A stretch of DNA of 64,000 bases, taken from Neocallimastix lanati (nom. inval.) (taxonomy: Eukaryota; Neocallimastigomycota; Neocallimastigomycetes; Neocallimastigales; Neocallimastigaceae). This document shows, piece by piece, positions 11,442 through 25,289 of this stretch. The position numbers were made by a program, and so were the translations under genes. Where the stretch lies: the NCBI GenBank assembly GCA_016946835.1, contig JACVTC010000011.1, positions 632,501-696,500 of the forward strand, given 5' to 3'. The first letter of the stretch is position 1. Each line of letters opens with the position of its first letter. The notes under the pieces were generated by a model. The model saw only the letters and a program-made list of their open reading frames with translations, ran no database searches and was not told the DNA's origin.

Positions 11442-12180
11442 TTGTTAATAGTAATTCTAAATAATAACAAATACTTTATTTTATATTTTTAATTGATACA
11501 ATATAAAATTGGTTAATTAAAAGTATTTTTTTTTTAATAATCTATTTTGTTATTTAATATTATTAATTTATTTATTAATTGAAAAAATAACCTATCTTTT
11601 TTATATGTTTCAATCCAATCTATAGATAATATTATTTTTTCTTATTGAATGAACTATTTACATAATAATTAAAATTTTGTCAAATTTCATTAATAGATAC
11701 CGTTTTTATAGTAATTAAAGTTCATTGAAATGACCAAGGTTGATGATTAAAATTATTTAAAAATAAATGAACAGGTAAATAAATAACTAAATAAATAATT
11801 AATTAAATAAACATATGAAAAATATTTAAATCCATTCAACTTTAACGGAACAATACATAAAATTAAAATTTAAATAAATTTAAATTAAAAAAAAAAAAAA
11901 TAAATAAAATTAAAAAACTTTAAATACTAAATAATTTAAATATTTTAATAATTTAAATATTTTTATAAATTTTAAAACCGTTTTTTTTTTTTTTTTCAAT
12001 TATATTTGATTTGATTAAATATATAAATTTATTAATTATTTAAATAAAGAAATAAAAGAAATTTTATTCGTTGAAGTGGTTGCTTTACAATTTATGAAAA
12101 AATAATGAATAATTAATAGAGATCCAATGATAGTATTAATATTATAATAATACTAAATAATTCTATAACATTATAATATT
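11442..12180. other. Spacer, possibly holding a coding relic on the minus strand
   Basis: Around 11580-11640 the minus strand reads a patch of the form IDWIETYKKDRLFF, with ordinary residue composition but no start, stop or exon partner. The rest is A/T spacer with homopolymers. I cannot support a gene. Confidence 0.2.
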
Positions 12181-12299
12181 ATAATAATAAATAATAATAA
12201 TAAATTAATGATAATAAATAATATAATTATAATAAATTATAATAAATAAATAAAACAATATATATATAAATAAAATAATATGATTCTAATAAATATAAT

Positions 12300-12575
12300 A
12301 ATATATATTATCAAATATAAATAATATAAATGATAGTTGATAAATAATAAATAATAAATGATAAATGATAAATGATAAATAATCAAATAAATAATAAATA
12401 AATAAATAAATAATAATAAATAAATAAATAATAATAAATAAATAAATAAATAATAAATAATAAATAAATAATAACAAATAAATAATACATAAATAATAAA
12501 TAAATAATAAATAATACATATATAATACATAAATAATAAATAGATAATACATAAATAATAAATAAATAATAAATA
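12300..12575. repeat. (TAAATAA)n array, reverse orientation of the heptamer
   Basis: AATAAAT and AATA units, the reverse complement of the TTATTTA arrays at 3.9, 9.9 and 10.9 kb, with ATACATA and ATGATAA variants. Two overlapping minus-strand frames made only of I, Y, L and F cross it and are repeat artefacts. Confidence 0.75.
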
Positions 12576-12599
12576 TGATAAAAATTATGATAATTATTA

Positions 12600-14023
12600 A
12601 TTAAAAAATAAATAGTAATATTATTATAATAATTAATAATAATATCATATTACTTTGTAATAATAAATCCTTTATTTGTTATATAAAAGTTTTATTCATT
12701 ATTATTTATTCATTATACATTTTTGTTAACCCATCATTATTATATTTAATTATTTTATTCAATAATTCTTCTCTTTTTATATTTTTATCCCATTTCTTTG
12801 TTTTCTTTTTCTTTAGAAGTCATTAAACGGGCTTTCAATCAGTCAAAAGTGAATCAATTCTATAATGAAAAGTGAAATCATTATTTAAAAAATATTTCAA
12901 AAAATTTCAATGAAAAAAGTCTTTATATTAATATATTACTTCATATATTAACAATTTATTATTTATAAATTATATTAATTAAAAAATTTAATTTCAAATA
13001 AAAATTTTTATATTTTGAAAATTAAAAAAATTTAAAAATAAAATAAAAAAATCATAATATTATATTAATATTAATAATATATAAACAATAGATATAATTA
13101 TATTAATTATTATACTGAAAGATATATTAAATTATATTTAGATAAATTGGGAAAAGGTTACAAAAAAATTATATTTTATGTATATAAATATAAATGGAAA
13201 AGAAAAAACTTTTTTTTTGTATTTTAATATTTAAGTTTTAAACTATTTTTTTTTTTATCTTTAAAATATTATATTTAGAGATTTTTTCTTAGTACGAAAT
13301 GAAATATTTTATTTAAAAAAAGAATAGTCAATTGTTTACACATACTATCATATATATTATATAATAAAATATAAAAAAAAATAAGTTAAAAAAAAAAAAA
13401 GATACTTTGTAAATATTTGTGTATAAGAAAGACATTATAACTATTTGAATAATATAAAAGATATAAAGAATAATCTATTCATATTTTTTTTTATGTAAAA
13501 ACAGATAGATAGACAGACAGACAGACAGACAAACAACCAAAAGAAAAAAAATAGCAACAAAAAATAAAATAAAATAAAATAAAATAAAATAAAATAAAAT
13601 AAAATAAGATAAAATAATACACATCCATAAAATTTTTTTTTTTTTTTAAAAAAAAAAAAAACAAGACATTTGAATAAATTTATTATTAACGAAAGAAAAA
13701 ATAAAACAATTCTTTTGGTTTATTTTAAATTTTATCAATATAAAGACAATTATTGATATAAATAATTTATATTTTTAAAATTTAAAATAAGTAAAAAAAA
13801 AATAATAATAAAAAAATAAAATAAAATAAAATAAAATAAAATAAAATAAAATATAATAAAATATAATAAATAAAAAAAAAATAAAAAAAAACTATTATAA
13901 ATAGATATTATTCCAATATTTTATGATATAGAAATTTGTATATTTATATTTATTTATTTTAGAAAAATTGAAAAGAAATAATATTAATAATTTAAGTTAA
14001 AATAAGACATTTATATAATAAAT
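12600..14023. other. Spacer with microsatellites upstream of the CaaX gene
   Basis: No gene is visible. A (GATA)n/(GACA)n tract lies at about 13504-13530, (AAAAT)n arrays at 13560-13610 and 13815-13855, and A or T runs occur throughout. The last few hundred bases should hold the promoter of the gene starting at 14024, but I can name no element. Confidence 0.5.
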
Positions 14024-16076
14024 ATGACAAGTGTAAAAACATCTAGAGCTTTTGATATCCTTATAAATAATGTAATATACATAATAAAAATTATTATCAT
14101 TATTGTTATTATGGAAATAAATTTCATTTCACAATAATATTAAAATAACATTTCTAAAATTAAAACAATCTTTTTTTTTTTATTAAATTAAATAGGATGA
14201 TATCGAAATTAAAAGTATAAAATCAAATCAAGAAAAAATTCCTTGTAGGTGTTTTTAAATTCATTAAAACAAAATTAATTTTTAGATAATTCCTTTTAAA
14301 AATTTTAAATGAAAAATATTCCTTTATCTGTTGATATTAACAAATAAACTTATTTATTTTTTTATTATTTTCTTATAATCTTATAATAACAATAGTTGCT
14401 TTTCAAAAGAGAGATAAGATACCTGTAAGTTATGTTTGAACCATTAATGCTAATTAAAATTAATATTTTTTTTTATTATAATTTAATTATTAATTCATAT
14501 AGTAAATTGATGGATATAAATATGATATAATATAATAGTTATAAGCTATTATTATTATTATTACAAGTTAATTTATTATTATAGTAATTCTATAATTCTA
14601 TGATTGTTTTATAAATATTATTAATGCTGTTAAAATTTAATAGTTATTATTATTGTAATTTAATTATACTTGTTTTTATTATTATTATTTTAATATTTAA
14701 TAAATATTAATTTGAAATTATTTTTTTTAATTATAATAATCTTTAGAGAGATAACATCGAGGTAATACCTTCTGCACCAATAACACCATCTACGCCGACC
14801 ACTCCTTTAACACCATCAACACCATCAACACCTTCAACTCCAAATTTAGAAAAAGATTCTCAAAAAAATTTAAGAAATAGTATTTCTTCATTTTCAGCAA
14901 TTTCTTCATTAAGTAATTTACCTTATGATGAAAGACCTGTACCAACTTTATATAATAAAATAAAAAAGGCTAAAGAAGAAAAAGCAAGACAAGAAAGAGA
15001 AAGAGCACGTGAAGAAAGAGCTAAAGAAGAAAGAGATAAAAAAAGTGTAAGTTTATTGGTTGGTCTTTCAGAAGAAAAGACAGCTCAACTTTCTTGGAAA
15101 AAATCAGTGGTAAATTTTATTAAATAAATAATTAAATAAATAAAAGATTTTTTTTTAAAAAAAAAAAAAAAAGAAAAGAAAATAAAAATTATTAAAATAA
15201 TATTATAAATTAATAATCTTTCTAAACTATAAACTAAAAAATAAAGTATTTTTAGAAAGATTAATTAGTGAAAATAAAATAAATTTAAATTGGATATAAA
15301 TAATTATTAATAAATAATAATAATTAATTAATTATACTAAATTATAAATTTTTTTTATATATTTATTCTAAATATATTAAAATTTTATAATTTGTATATA
15401 TATATAAATATTATATTAATAAATATTATATTATAAATTTAATATAAAGGATGATGATCTTTGTGATGGAAGACCTAAGAGTGTGGTTAGTAAATCATCA
15501 GCTTATGACAGACAATTACAACATTCCTCTATGACAATAATAGCTGAAGTTATTGGTAGTAATGATTTAAATTCAGATAGTGAAAATGAATATGAAGAAA
15601 AAAGTGAAATTAATGATGTAAAAGAAGCCAACCAAAGTAACCAAATTATTCATGAAACTAAAGTATCTGAAGATAATGATTCTTTAGCTAATAATATTAA
15701 TAATGCTAGTAGTACCAATTTATACCCAGCAGAATGTATTGCATCAAGTATTGAAGAAATAAAGTCAAATATATCTCAAGTTGAAAATAGTTCAATAAGA
15801 GCTTCAATTGTTACTCAAGATCAAGTGGAAAAACAATTATCTCAATCAAATTTATCTGTAAAGAAAACCGAAGAAGATAAAAATCAAAATAGTCCACAAG
15901 TAATGATTCCAGTAGCACCAGAGGAACATGAATTATTAAAACATGATAATTCGACCACATACAAAACAAATAAACAAGTAAAAGGTAAAGATAGAAGTAT
16001 CAAACAAAAAAAGGAAAAGAAATCAAAAAAATCAAAAAAGAATTCAACTGCTGGATGTGGTTGTATCATATCATAA
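14024..16076 (+). CDS. Polybasic CaaX-box protein with Thr-Pro repeats and a charged helix, unrecognised
   Basis: Five exons (14024-14071, 14196-14244, 14396-14424, 14747-15109, 15450-16076) join in frame to 371 residues. Near residues 48-67 lies a Thr-Pro repeat with TPSTPTTPLTPSTPSTP, a likely substrate for proline-directed kinases. About residues 105-135 form a highly charged K/E/R helix, probably a coiled coil. The middle is acidic and S/N-rich. The C-terminus has about a dozen lysines around KEKKSKKSKK and ends CGCIIS. The final four residues, CIIS, fit a CaaX prenylation box, and the nearby second cysteine could be palmitoylated, as in Ras-type membrane anchors. I infer a protein tethered to the inner face of a membrane. 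No enzymatic domain or GTPase motif is present. The family is unknown to me. Confidence 0.72.
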
Positions 16077-16149
16077 AATAATAATAATAATAATAATAAT
16101 AACAAAAAAAAAAAAAAAAAAAAGAAAAAAAGAAAAAAAGATAATTAAA

Positions 16150-16197
<48 letters not shown>

Positions 16198-17113
16198 ATA
16201 TATCAAATATATTAAAATTATTATTATTTTATATAAATTATAATAATAATAATAAAAAAAATAAAAAAAAAAAAAACCTAATATAATATAATATAATACA
16301 AGAAAATAATAAAAAATAATATATTATTTATCTTTTTATTAAAAAGATAAAATGATAATTATAAAGTAATATATATTATATATTATTTTTTTTTTAATTT
16401 ATATTTATATTTAAATATTGTATTTAAAATAAAAAAAAAAAAAAAAAGAAAAAAGTTATTTACAATAAGGAATAATATTATTTAATTAAAAAAAAAATTA
16501 CCATAGTCTAATAATAAAATTATACAACTTTAAAAAAAAAATTTAAATAAGAAAAACTATATAAAATAACTATTAGATATAAAATTTTAAAAAAATAAAA
16601 AGTATTAATATAAATTATAAAATTTTAAAATTATTAAAATTAAATAATATAAAAATATATCAAAAAAAAAAAAAAAAAAAAAAAAATGTTATAATGAAAA
16701 TAATAAAATTATATTTGATATATAGTTAATTTAAGATTAAAAATTTTTTGTGAAAAAAATTGTTTCTTTATACTATCTTTTTAAAGTATTCTATTAAATC
16801 ATTAAAAAAAAAAAAAAAGGAAAAATTACTTTAAATGATAATAAAATAAAACAAAGGTTTATATATATATATTTAACAATAAAAAAAAAATATAATAATA
16901 AAATAAAAATAAAAATAAAAAGTATGAATTAAGGATATTAAAAATAGCTTTAAAAAATATTTATATAAAAAAATAACAATATAAAAAAAAAAAATAGTTG
17001 TAAAAAATATCAATGCGACAATAAAAAAGTGATAATAAAATGTATAGTCATAAACAATCAATAATAACAACTATTTTTATATTGTTAATAAATTAATAAA
17101 TAAAAACCTTTAA

Positions 17114-17152
<39 letters not shown>

Positions 17153-17193
17153 CATTTTTATTTTTTATATTATGAGTATATTATTATTATTAC

Positions 17194-17255
<62 letters not shown>

Positions 17256-17467
17256 TTTATTTTTGTTTGTTTTATATGTTGAAAAAAAAATTATTTATTA
17301 TTTTTAATTGTTTTATTTTATATTATTATAAAAATTCAAACCATTCAACTTTTTTTAATTTTATTTAAAGATACCCAGTTATTGGTTCATCTTGATCATT
17401 TTTTTTTTAGCACATAAAATATCATATATTACATGTCATTTTGTATATATGATATATGAAATATTTA

Positions 17468-17500
<33 letters not shown>

Positions 17501-18098
17501 TTAGTCTGATTTTATTTAAATAAATAATAAAAACAAATATAAAAAATTTATTTATCAGAAAATTCAATTATTTTTTTTTTTTTTCAAATTAATTTTTATT
17601 ATTTACTTAGTCTAAATTTTAATTCTTAATAAAATTTATAATTTATTATAAAAAATATATATATACCTTATTTAAACATATAATTATTTTTATATATATA
17701 TTTAAAATTTAGTCTAAATGATTTATATTTATAATGAAATTCAATGATTTTATAAAATAAATTAAAAGGAATAACCTTTATTTAAATTTATTATTTTCAT
17801 AATTATTATTTGACAAATTCAAAAAAATAAAAAAATAAAAATAAAAATAAAAACATCAATATTAACTAAAAAAAAAAAACTCTTTCAGTAAACAAATTAA
17901 ATAAATTAGAAAAAAAAAAAAAAAAATATATTATTATTATTATTTCTTCTTCACTGTTTTATCAAACTGTTATAGGAAAAGAAAATAATAAAAAAAAAAA
18001 AAAAAAAAGAAAAAGAAAAAGAAAAACATTAACAAATTCAAATACTTCACTATAATTAAATACTTTATATCATATATTAATATTGGTTGTTCATTTTA

Positions 18099-18133
<35 letters not shown>

Positions 18134-18310
18134 CATACCTAGTATTTATTTCAAGTATTTTTATTATTCTTATATATTAAACCTTTAAAATCAAAATACA
18201 ATAATATATTTCTTTTAAGAATTATCAGTTTTTATTATCAAATATAATTAAATTAAAAGGAAAAAAATAAAAATAAATATAAATACATATAAAATTCTTT
18301 ATAAAACAAA
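16077..18310. other. Intergenic spacer between the CaaX gene and cyclin C
   Basis: Homopolymers dominate: a T run of about 42 at 16152-16193, long A runs near 16663 and 17115, and T runs near 17221 and 18102. (AAT)n follows the CaaX stop codon. Short I/F/Y-rich frames such as the one at 16873-17070 are not credible. No RNA gene was recognised. Confidence 0.6.
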
Positions 18311-18792
18311 ATGACAGCTAATTATTGGGAATCTTCACAAGCGTAACTATCAATTTTATTCAATAAATAATTTAATATTATCTGAAGACCTATTTTTTTT
18401 CTTAATATATAAATACAAAGAAATATTGAACCTTATATATATATATATATATATATATACATTATTTTTATATATATTTTATTCATTTTCAATATTTATA
18501 ATACATTTATATATCCATATATGTATATATATTTTAAATTTATTCTATTTAAACTTATATATAAATAAAAAGTCTTAAGTGGAAATTAACTCAAGAGGAA
18601 TTAGATGAAAATCGGAAAGAGGATTTAAAATATATAACAGAAAGAGAATATTGGCATTTAAATTACTTTTGTTGTAATGGTAATAATATAACCAATATTC
18701 AATGAATACCATTCATAAATCCTTATTTTTTATTTTTATAATTTATCTATAATCATCATAATCATAATAGTATTAATATTCATTATTGAATT

Positions 18793-18824
<32 letters not shown>

Positions 18825-18938
18825 CAATATTAAAATTATATCTACTTTTATTTATATATATATATATATATTTATCATAATTTTATACCTATTTAATAAA
18901 TATGAAATATTAAAACAAAAACAAAAAAACGAAAAAAA

Positions 18939-18970
<32 letters not shown>

Positions 18971-19663
18971 GATTGTCATTAAATAATATATGCTGTATAT
19001 ATTTTTATTAAATATTATTTTCAATATTAAAAATAATTTTTGGATGTATTAAAAATAGTTGCTTTCAAGGTTGGAAAAAATATGCAATTAAGACAAAAAA
19101 TCATTGCAACTGCTTTAATGTATTTTAAAAGATTTTATGCAAGGTACTATAAAACTTCAAATAATAGTAATAATAATATATTTTTTTATTACACATAATA
19201 AATAGATTAAAATATATATTATCCATTATTCATTTATAATAAATGAATTATATTCTATAAATATGAATATTATTTTAATTTATTCATCAATTATTTTTTT
19301 TTTAACTAATAATAATAATTAAATAATATTTCAAATATATGTATTAATTATAATATCATTATAATTTAATATAATGATATTTATATATACTCATAAATGG
19401 ACATATTTTATTATATTATATAACATTTATTGATTAATAAAATAGAAATAGTTTTCGGGGTTCAGAACCATTACTTGTTTTAACCACTTGTATCTATGTG
19501 GCTACTAAAATAGAAGAATTTCCATTACATATTAAGAATGTTGTGGATGAAGTCAAACATGTCGTAGGAGTGACAGGTACATATTTAAAAAAAAAAAGGT
19601 TTTTAAAAAAGTTTAATATAATATTAATTTATTATTATTAAATAAGTATTTATTATTAAATAT

Positions 19664-19705
<42 letters not shown>

Positions 19706-19944
19706 TTCTATCTTATTCTGTTTTATTATCATTTTATTATATATCTATTTAAACAATAAAAAAAAAAATAAAAATAAAAATAAAAAATTATAAAAATAAA
19801 AAAAATAAAAGATTCAAGGCTTTTTAAATTTGATTGTGCAAATGTTGCAGAGTTCGAATTTTATTTAATGGAAGAAATGGATTTTTATTTAATTGTTCAT
19901 CATTCCTATAGAACTTTAATAAAGTAATTATCATCATTAAAAAA

Positions 19945-19998
<54 letters not shown>

Positions 19999-20705
19999 GT
20001 CAAAATAGAATTTATCTTAATTGTATTTTATGTTTATTTTATTATACATAATTATATTTACTATTTCAAAAATTATCTTAAATTTATTAATGTAATTAAA
20101 TCAAAATTTGTATATATATATTTTTTTTTAAAAAAAAAAAAAGATTAATGACAGATTTAAAATTACCTATATCTAGTATTCAACAAGCTTGGTGGGTAAC
20201 GAATGATATTTATAGAACAGATATCCCCTTATTATATCCTCCTCATATTATTGCGGTTACCATTATTTTCATGGTAGGGGTATTAATCTCAGATGCTAAT
20301 AAATATAAAGATAAAATAAAAGATTGGTTTATTGGTTTAAATGTAGATATGACTCAGGTAAGAAGAAGGAATAAATAAAAAAAATAAAAAATAAAACAAA
20401 AATAAAGAAATAAAAAATAATTATAAATATCATATATATATATATATATTAATGTATATTACTAATAAATGAATAAATAAAAAATGAAATATTAATTAAA
20501 AAATTTATTATTATTAATTTCATAAACTATATTATAATAGATTGTTGAACTATCACAAGAAATAATTAGTTATTATGAACTTTGGAATGATTATAGTAAT
20601 AGAAATATATATAATATTATACGAAAACTTAAAATGTCTCAAAATTTTGATAATAGTACCAGTAATAGTAGTAGCAGTAAAATGATTCTCGATAAGAAAA
20701 AATAG
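18311..20705 (+). CDS. CCNC: Cyclin C (Mediator kinase-module cyclin, Srb11/Ssn8 type)
   Basis: Seven exons (18311-18342, 18573-18679, 19059-19143, 19446-19576, 19812-19923, 20144-20357, 20541-20705) give 281 residues, close to the 283 of human cyclin C. The N-terminus MTANYWESSQ matches the cyclin C start. The first cyclin fold carries LRQKIIATALMYFKRFYAR. The second has FYLMEEMDFYLIVHHSYR, then NDIYRTDIPLLYPPHIIA. Known family role: partner of CDK8 in the Mediator kinase module, controlling RNA polymerase II transcription and stress-responsive genes. The S/N-rich tail after residue 260 is the only low-complexity part. The start is supported by alignment of the first ten residues. A CDK8 gene is not in the window. 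Confidence 0.93.
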
Positions 20706-20889
20706 AGTAAAAAAAAAAAAAAAATAAATAGATAAATAAAATTAAAAGAAAAAGAAAAAAAAATTTACAAACTATCATTCGATATATTCAATATATTCAT
20801 CCATTCTTTTTTTTTTTTTTTTTTTTTTTTATTTTATTTTATTTTATTTTATTTTATTAAAAAATTAAAAATATCAAAAAAATCAAAAT

Positions 20890-20920
<31 letters not shown>

Positions 20921-21155
20921 TAATAATAATAAAATAAAATAAAATAAAACCACCACCACCACCACAACAACAACAATTATAACAACAAAAAACATATTCA
21001 TATTTGAAAATTATATATATATAATTTAATCTAAAATTTTACAAATAAAATAATATATTCAATATAAAAGAAGAAGAAAAAGAAGAAAAAATACCTCAAA
21101 GATTTATTTTTAAAGTTTAATAAATCTTTATTTTTATTTTTTTATTTATATATAT

Positions 21156-21201
<46 letters not shown>

Positions 21202-21460
21202 AAATGAATGTCAGTAATATATCATAAATTTAATTAAAATTTCAGTTCTATTATCATTTAATTATTTTATATTTTTATTATAGTTCATATTTATATTATA
21301 TTTGTATTATATATAATATGTATATATATATATTTTATTAATGTTATTATTTTCATTTTATTTAATTTAATATACAAATAAATTATTTTTCATTTATTTA
21401 TTTATTATTATTTTTATTATTTTTATTAATTATTCCTATTAATTAGTAATAATAATAATA

Positions 21461-21503
<43 letters not shown>

Positions 21504-21699
21504 CAATATTATTAATTTAATAAACCATAAATCAAATTTAAAACATTATATATATATTTACTTTCAAAAGAAATAAATATTTAAAATTATTTTTAATGTG
21601 ATTAAAATATATATATATTTTTTATTCATATTTTCAAATAAATCTTTTATAGTATTTAATAATATAAGATGAATAAATAAATTTAGATTAATAAATATA

Positions 21700-21736
<37 letters not shown>

Positions 21737-22048
21737 CATTTTATTTTATTTCATTTCATATTTTTATTTTATTATTATTTTTTTTATTTTTTTATTTTAT
21801 TTTTTATTTTTATTTTATTTTTTATTTTTACTTTATTTTTTATTTTTTTATTTTTTTTATTTTTTTTGTTTTTTTTTGTTATATTTTTTATCAAAATTTT
21901 ATCAATATTTTCTTATTATATTTAATATAAATTTATTCCTTAAATTAATAGTTTATTTTTATTAACATCTTTTTTTTTTTATCTTTTTATTATTATAATT
22001 TTATTTTATATGATCTAATTTTATTACATTATTTTTATTTTATTATAA
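20706..22048. other. Convergent spacer between cyclin C and the secreted protein gene
   Basis: This is the 3' flank of both genes. It holds a (CCA)n/(CAA)n patch at 20949-20990, several A or T runs longer than 30 bases (near 20895, 21158, 21465, 21703) and TTTTA-type repeats near 21760-21850. I see no open frame of value. Confidence 0.6.
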
Positions 22049-23323
22049 TTAGAACAAAAGAGCAAATAATGCAATAAATATCGTTCCAATGATTTGGTTG
22101 GTGTTTGTCCAGGGTTCAGTACCTGAAGATACCATATTCTTTTTATCACCATCTGTTTTAATACCAGAAACATTATTATTATTGTCTGTTCCACTGTTGG
22201 TATCCACTTTTTGATTACTGATGATTGGAATAGTATTTGTTTCAATGGGTTGTTCGTCATCACTAACTTCAGAAATATCTTCTTTTATTTCACTTTGACT
22301 TGGTAAATCTGTGGATCCTTCACATACATATCCATTCTTCTTAAGAACTTCAAGAGCGGCATTTCTATTCTTTGTAATGCTTTTACTGAGGCATCGAATA
22401 ACTTTATTGTCTCCATCATAACTACCTGGCCATTCACATGAATTCTTGGCAGATTCACACATTAATCTTAAGGAGTAGGTATTGCTTCCCATGGTGACAA
22501 GGACATCTTTACTTGGTGAACATTTATAATTATACAGTTGTTTAAGATAACATCCATTATTACTAACAGCTAATCTTTCCCATAACCATTTGGAATATTC
22601 CCACATATCAAGGAAGGTAGCATTCTTAAGACATTGATGATCATACTTTTCATAGGTATCATCAACTAATGAATGACATACAGTCTGTCCTGTCTTACTT
22701 AAGACACGACAGGCTTGATGAATTTTTGCTCCATTCCATATCTTAGATTTACCACATTTATTAATGGCTTCTTCAATGACACTATAAATATTAATCTTCA
22801 TATCGGTAAGACCTTTCGTAAATCCTTCAATATCAAACTCTTTATCACAGGATTGTTCAAAGGAGAAATTATTATTAGCTTGTTTTAATAATTTATTAAT
22901 ATTATAAATGGCTGTAACACAGAATTCATTATCATTTAATACGGTTCCTTTAGGTATAACTAGATTATCAGTATAATTAATTTTAACTGAATTATTATCA
23001 TCATCTTCTGAATTTTCCCCATTTTCAGTATTATTATTGGTAGTTACTTTAGAACCTTCTGAGGAGCTGTGAGAACCTCCAATTGGTATTGGAGCATCCT
23101 TAGTACTGTCTATTTCAGAAATTAAGGATTTACAACTTACTTTTGGTCCATTCTTTCCACCAGTACTTGAATTATCATTATTATTATTATTATCATCCCC
23201 AGATGGGACTGATTTTTTCACTTTTTTATAACATTTTCTGACAGCTCCATTTTTACCTATACTCGCTGCTTCTGATAAATAAAATAAAAAGAAAAATAAA
23301 GCTAAAATAGATATTTTTTTCAT
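22049..23323 (-). CDS. Secreted cysteine-rich protein with probable GPI anchor, lineage-specific
   Basis: One uninterrupted exon encodes 424 residues. Residues 1-19 are a classical signal peptide (KKISILALFFFLFYLSEA) with an A-x-A-like cleavage site. The mature chain contains 14 cysteines, an even number that suits disulfide pairing, mostly in a block from about residue 135 to 345. There are several N-glycosylation sequons (such as NYT, NFS, NAT) and flanking S/N/D-rich linkers. The C-terminus is a small-residue stretch (SSGTEPW) followed by the hydrophobic tail IIGTIFIALFALLF with nothing after it, which fits a GPI-attachment signal. I infer a cell-surface protein. No catalytic or carbohydrate-binding motif was recognised. 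It is intronless, unlike every neighbour, and its codons are somewhat less A/T-biased. Confidence 0.85.
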   Translation of the reverse strand: MKKISILALFFFLFYLSEAASIGKNGAVRKCYKKVKKSVPSGDDNNNNNDNSSTGGKNGPKVSCKSLISEIDSTKDAPIPIGGSHSSSEGSKVTTNNNTENGENSEDDDNNSVKINYTDNLVIPKGTVLNDNEFCVTAIYNINKLLKQANNNFSFEQSCDKEFDIEGFTKGLTDMKINIYSVIEEAINKCGKSKIWNGAKIHQACRVLSKTGQTVCHSLVDDTYEKYDHQCLKNATFLDMWEYSKWLWERLAVSNNGCYLKQLYNYKCSPSKDVLVTMGSNTYSLRLMCESAKNSCEWPGSYDGDNKVIRCLSKSITKNRNAALEVLKKNGYVCEGSTDLPSQSEIKEDISEVSDDEQPIETNTIPIISNQKVDTNSGTDNNNNVSGIKTDGDKKNMVSSGTEPWTNTNQIIGTIFIALFALLF

Positions 23324-24466
23324 TTTATTTACTTTTTTTTTTTTTTTTCTTTTTAATTTAATTTTATTTTATATATTATACTACTGTATGTATATATAAA
23401 ATTATGAATTTTCTTCAATATAAAAAAAATTTTTTTTTATAATTTAAAAAACAAGAAAAAAAAATAAATCACTCACTCAAAATAAAACAAATTCTATAAT
23501 CTAATTTAAAAAAAAAAAAAATATAAAAGAAAAAAAAAATTTTTTTTTTTTTTGATAATTAAAAAAAAGGTATTATTAAAAAAAAAAATTAAATATAAAA
23601 CATATATATTTATAAAGAAGAAAAAAAGTAGAATATAAGAAAAATATATATATAATAATATAAATAAATAATAATTAAACAATTTTTTTTTTATTTTAGT
23701 TATAATGAATTAAAATTAATAATCAATTAAATCACTAATATTTTTATAAAATATTATAATAATAATGAATAATTTATAAAAATAAAAGATAAAAAATGAA
23801 ATAAAATAATAATTAAATAATAATATAATTATTAATTATGAAAAGTTTATTACAATTAATATTAATTTAATTAAGTCATAATGTAAAAAATAATTGATTT
23901 AAATTATAAGAAAATTTTTTTTTTCTTAATAATAATTATTGATATAATAATAAAAAATAATTCCAACTTACCAATTATTTTAATTCATTAAAAATTAAGA
24001 GCATGAAATATTTCAAAGTATAAAATATAAAAATATAATATTTAATTTTAATACTAACAAAAAGAACTTTTTTTTTTTTTTTTTTTTTTATATTATATCT
24101 TTTTTAATATCTAATGTTATTGTTAAATTATTATAAATTTAAATTTATACTAATTTAACGGTAATTTTTATTGGGTATAATTAAAATATATATAAAAAAA
24201 AAATCTTATATTATTTTTATTTGGAAGAAAAAAAATAAATAAATTTAATATCAATTAAACTTTAAAATATGATACACTTTTTTTTTTTTTTTAAAATAAT
24301 TAATTATTAATTAAGAATGAATAATAATAACTTATAACTAATTAAGAATTATTATTATATTTTTTTAAATAAAATAAATAAAAAAAAAAAAAAATAATAA
24401 AAAATAAGAAAAAAAGATAATTAAAGAATAAATTTTAAATTTACAAAAAAAAAAAAAAAAAAAGAA

Positions 24467-24584
<118 letters not shown>

Positions 24585-24967
24585 TAATATTTAAAAAAAA
24601 TTACCAATATATTTTAATTATAATAATATTCAATTTGGAAGAGAAAATTTTTTTATTTTCTATATTTATTAATCTTATATATAGTTGTTTAAAATGTTTT
24701 ATTAATATATTTTTTTTAGTTATTTCTCTATATTCACTATATTATATATAATATAAAATAAAAAAAAATAAAAAATTATTGAAAAAATTATTATTCATAT
24801 TTTACATATTTTATATTATTTAATACTTTAAAAAAGAAAAAAGATAGTTTTTCTGTTTTATCATATTTTGTTTTAATAAGCCTTTTTTTTTTTTTTGAGT
24901 ATGTTAAAAGTAATATTATTTTTTAATAATATTTTAAAATATTTAAATCTTATAAAATAAAATAAAC

Positions 24968-25012
<45 letters not shown>

Positions 25013-25056
25013 ATTGTCATTTTATGTATATTATTAAGAATGAAATGACTAAATAC

Positions 25057-25090
<34 letters not shown>

Positions 25091-25243
25091 AAAATTCATA
25101 GTATTAAATCTGTTTCAATAATAATAATTATAATAAAAACTGTTATTTATTATTATTAATTTAAAAACACAAAATATAAGTATGAATGTTTTTAAGACTA
25201 TGTCACAATCCTTTATATGAAAATTTTGTTAAAATAAAATAAT

Positions 25244-25289
<46 letters not shown>

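Noticed and set aside
11255-11470. Poly-tyrosine frame on the minus strand
   Set aside because: It is a direct reading of the AGTAAT hexamer.
12237-12552. Two overlapping I/Y/L/F frames on the minus strand
   Set aside because: Artefacts of the TAAATAA array.
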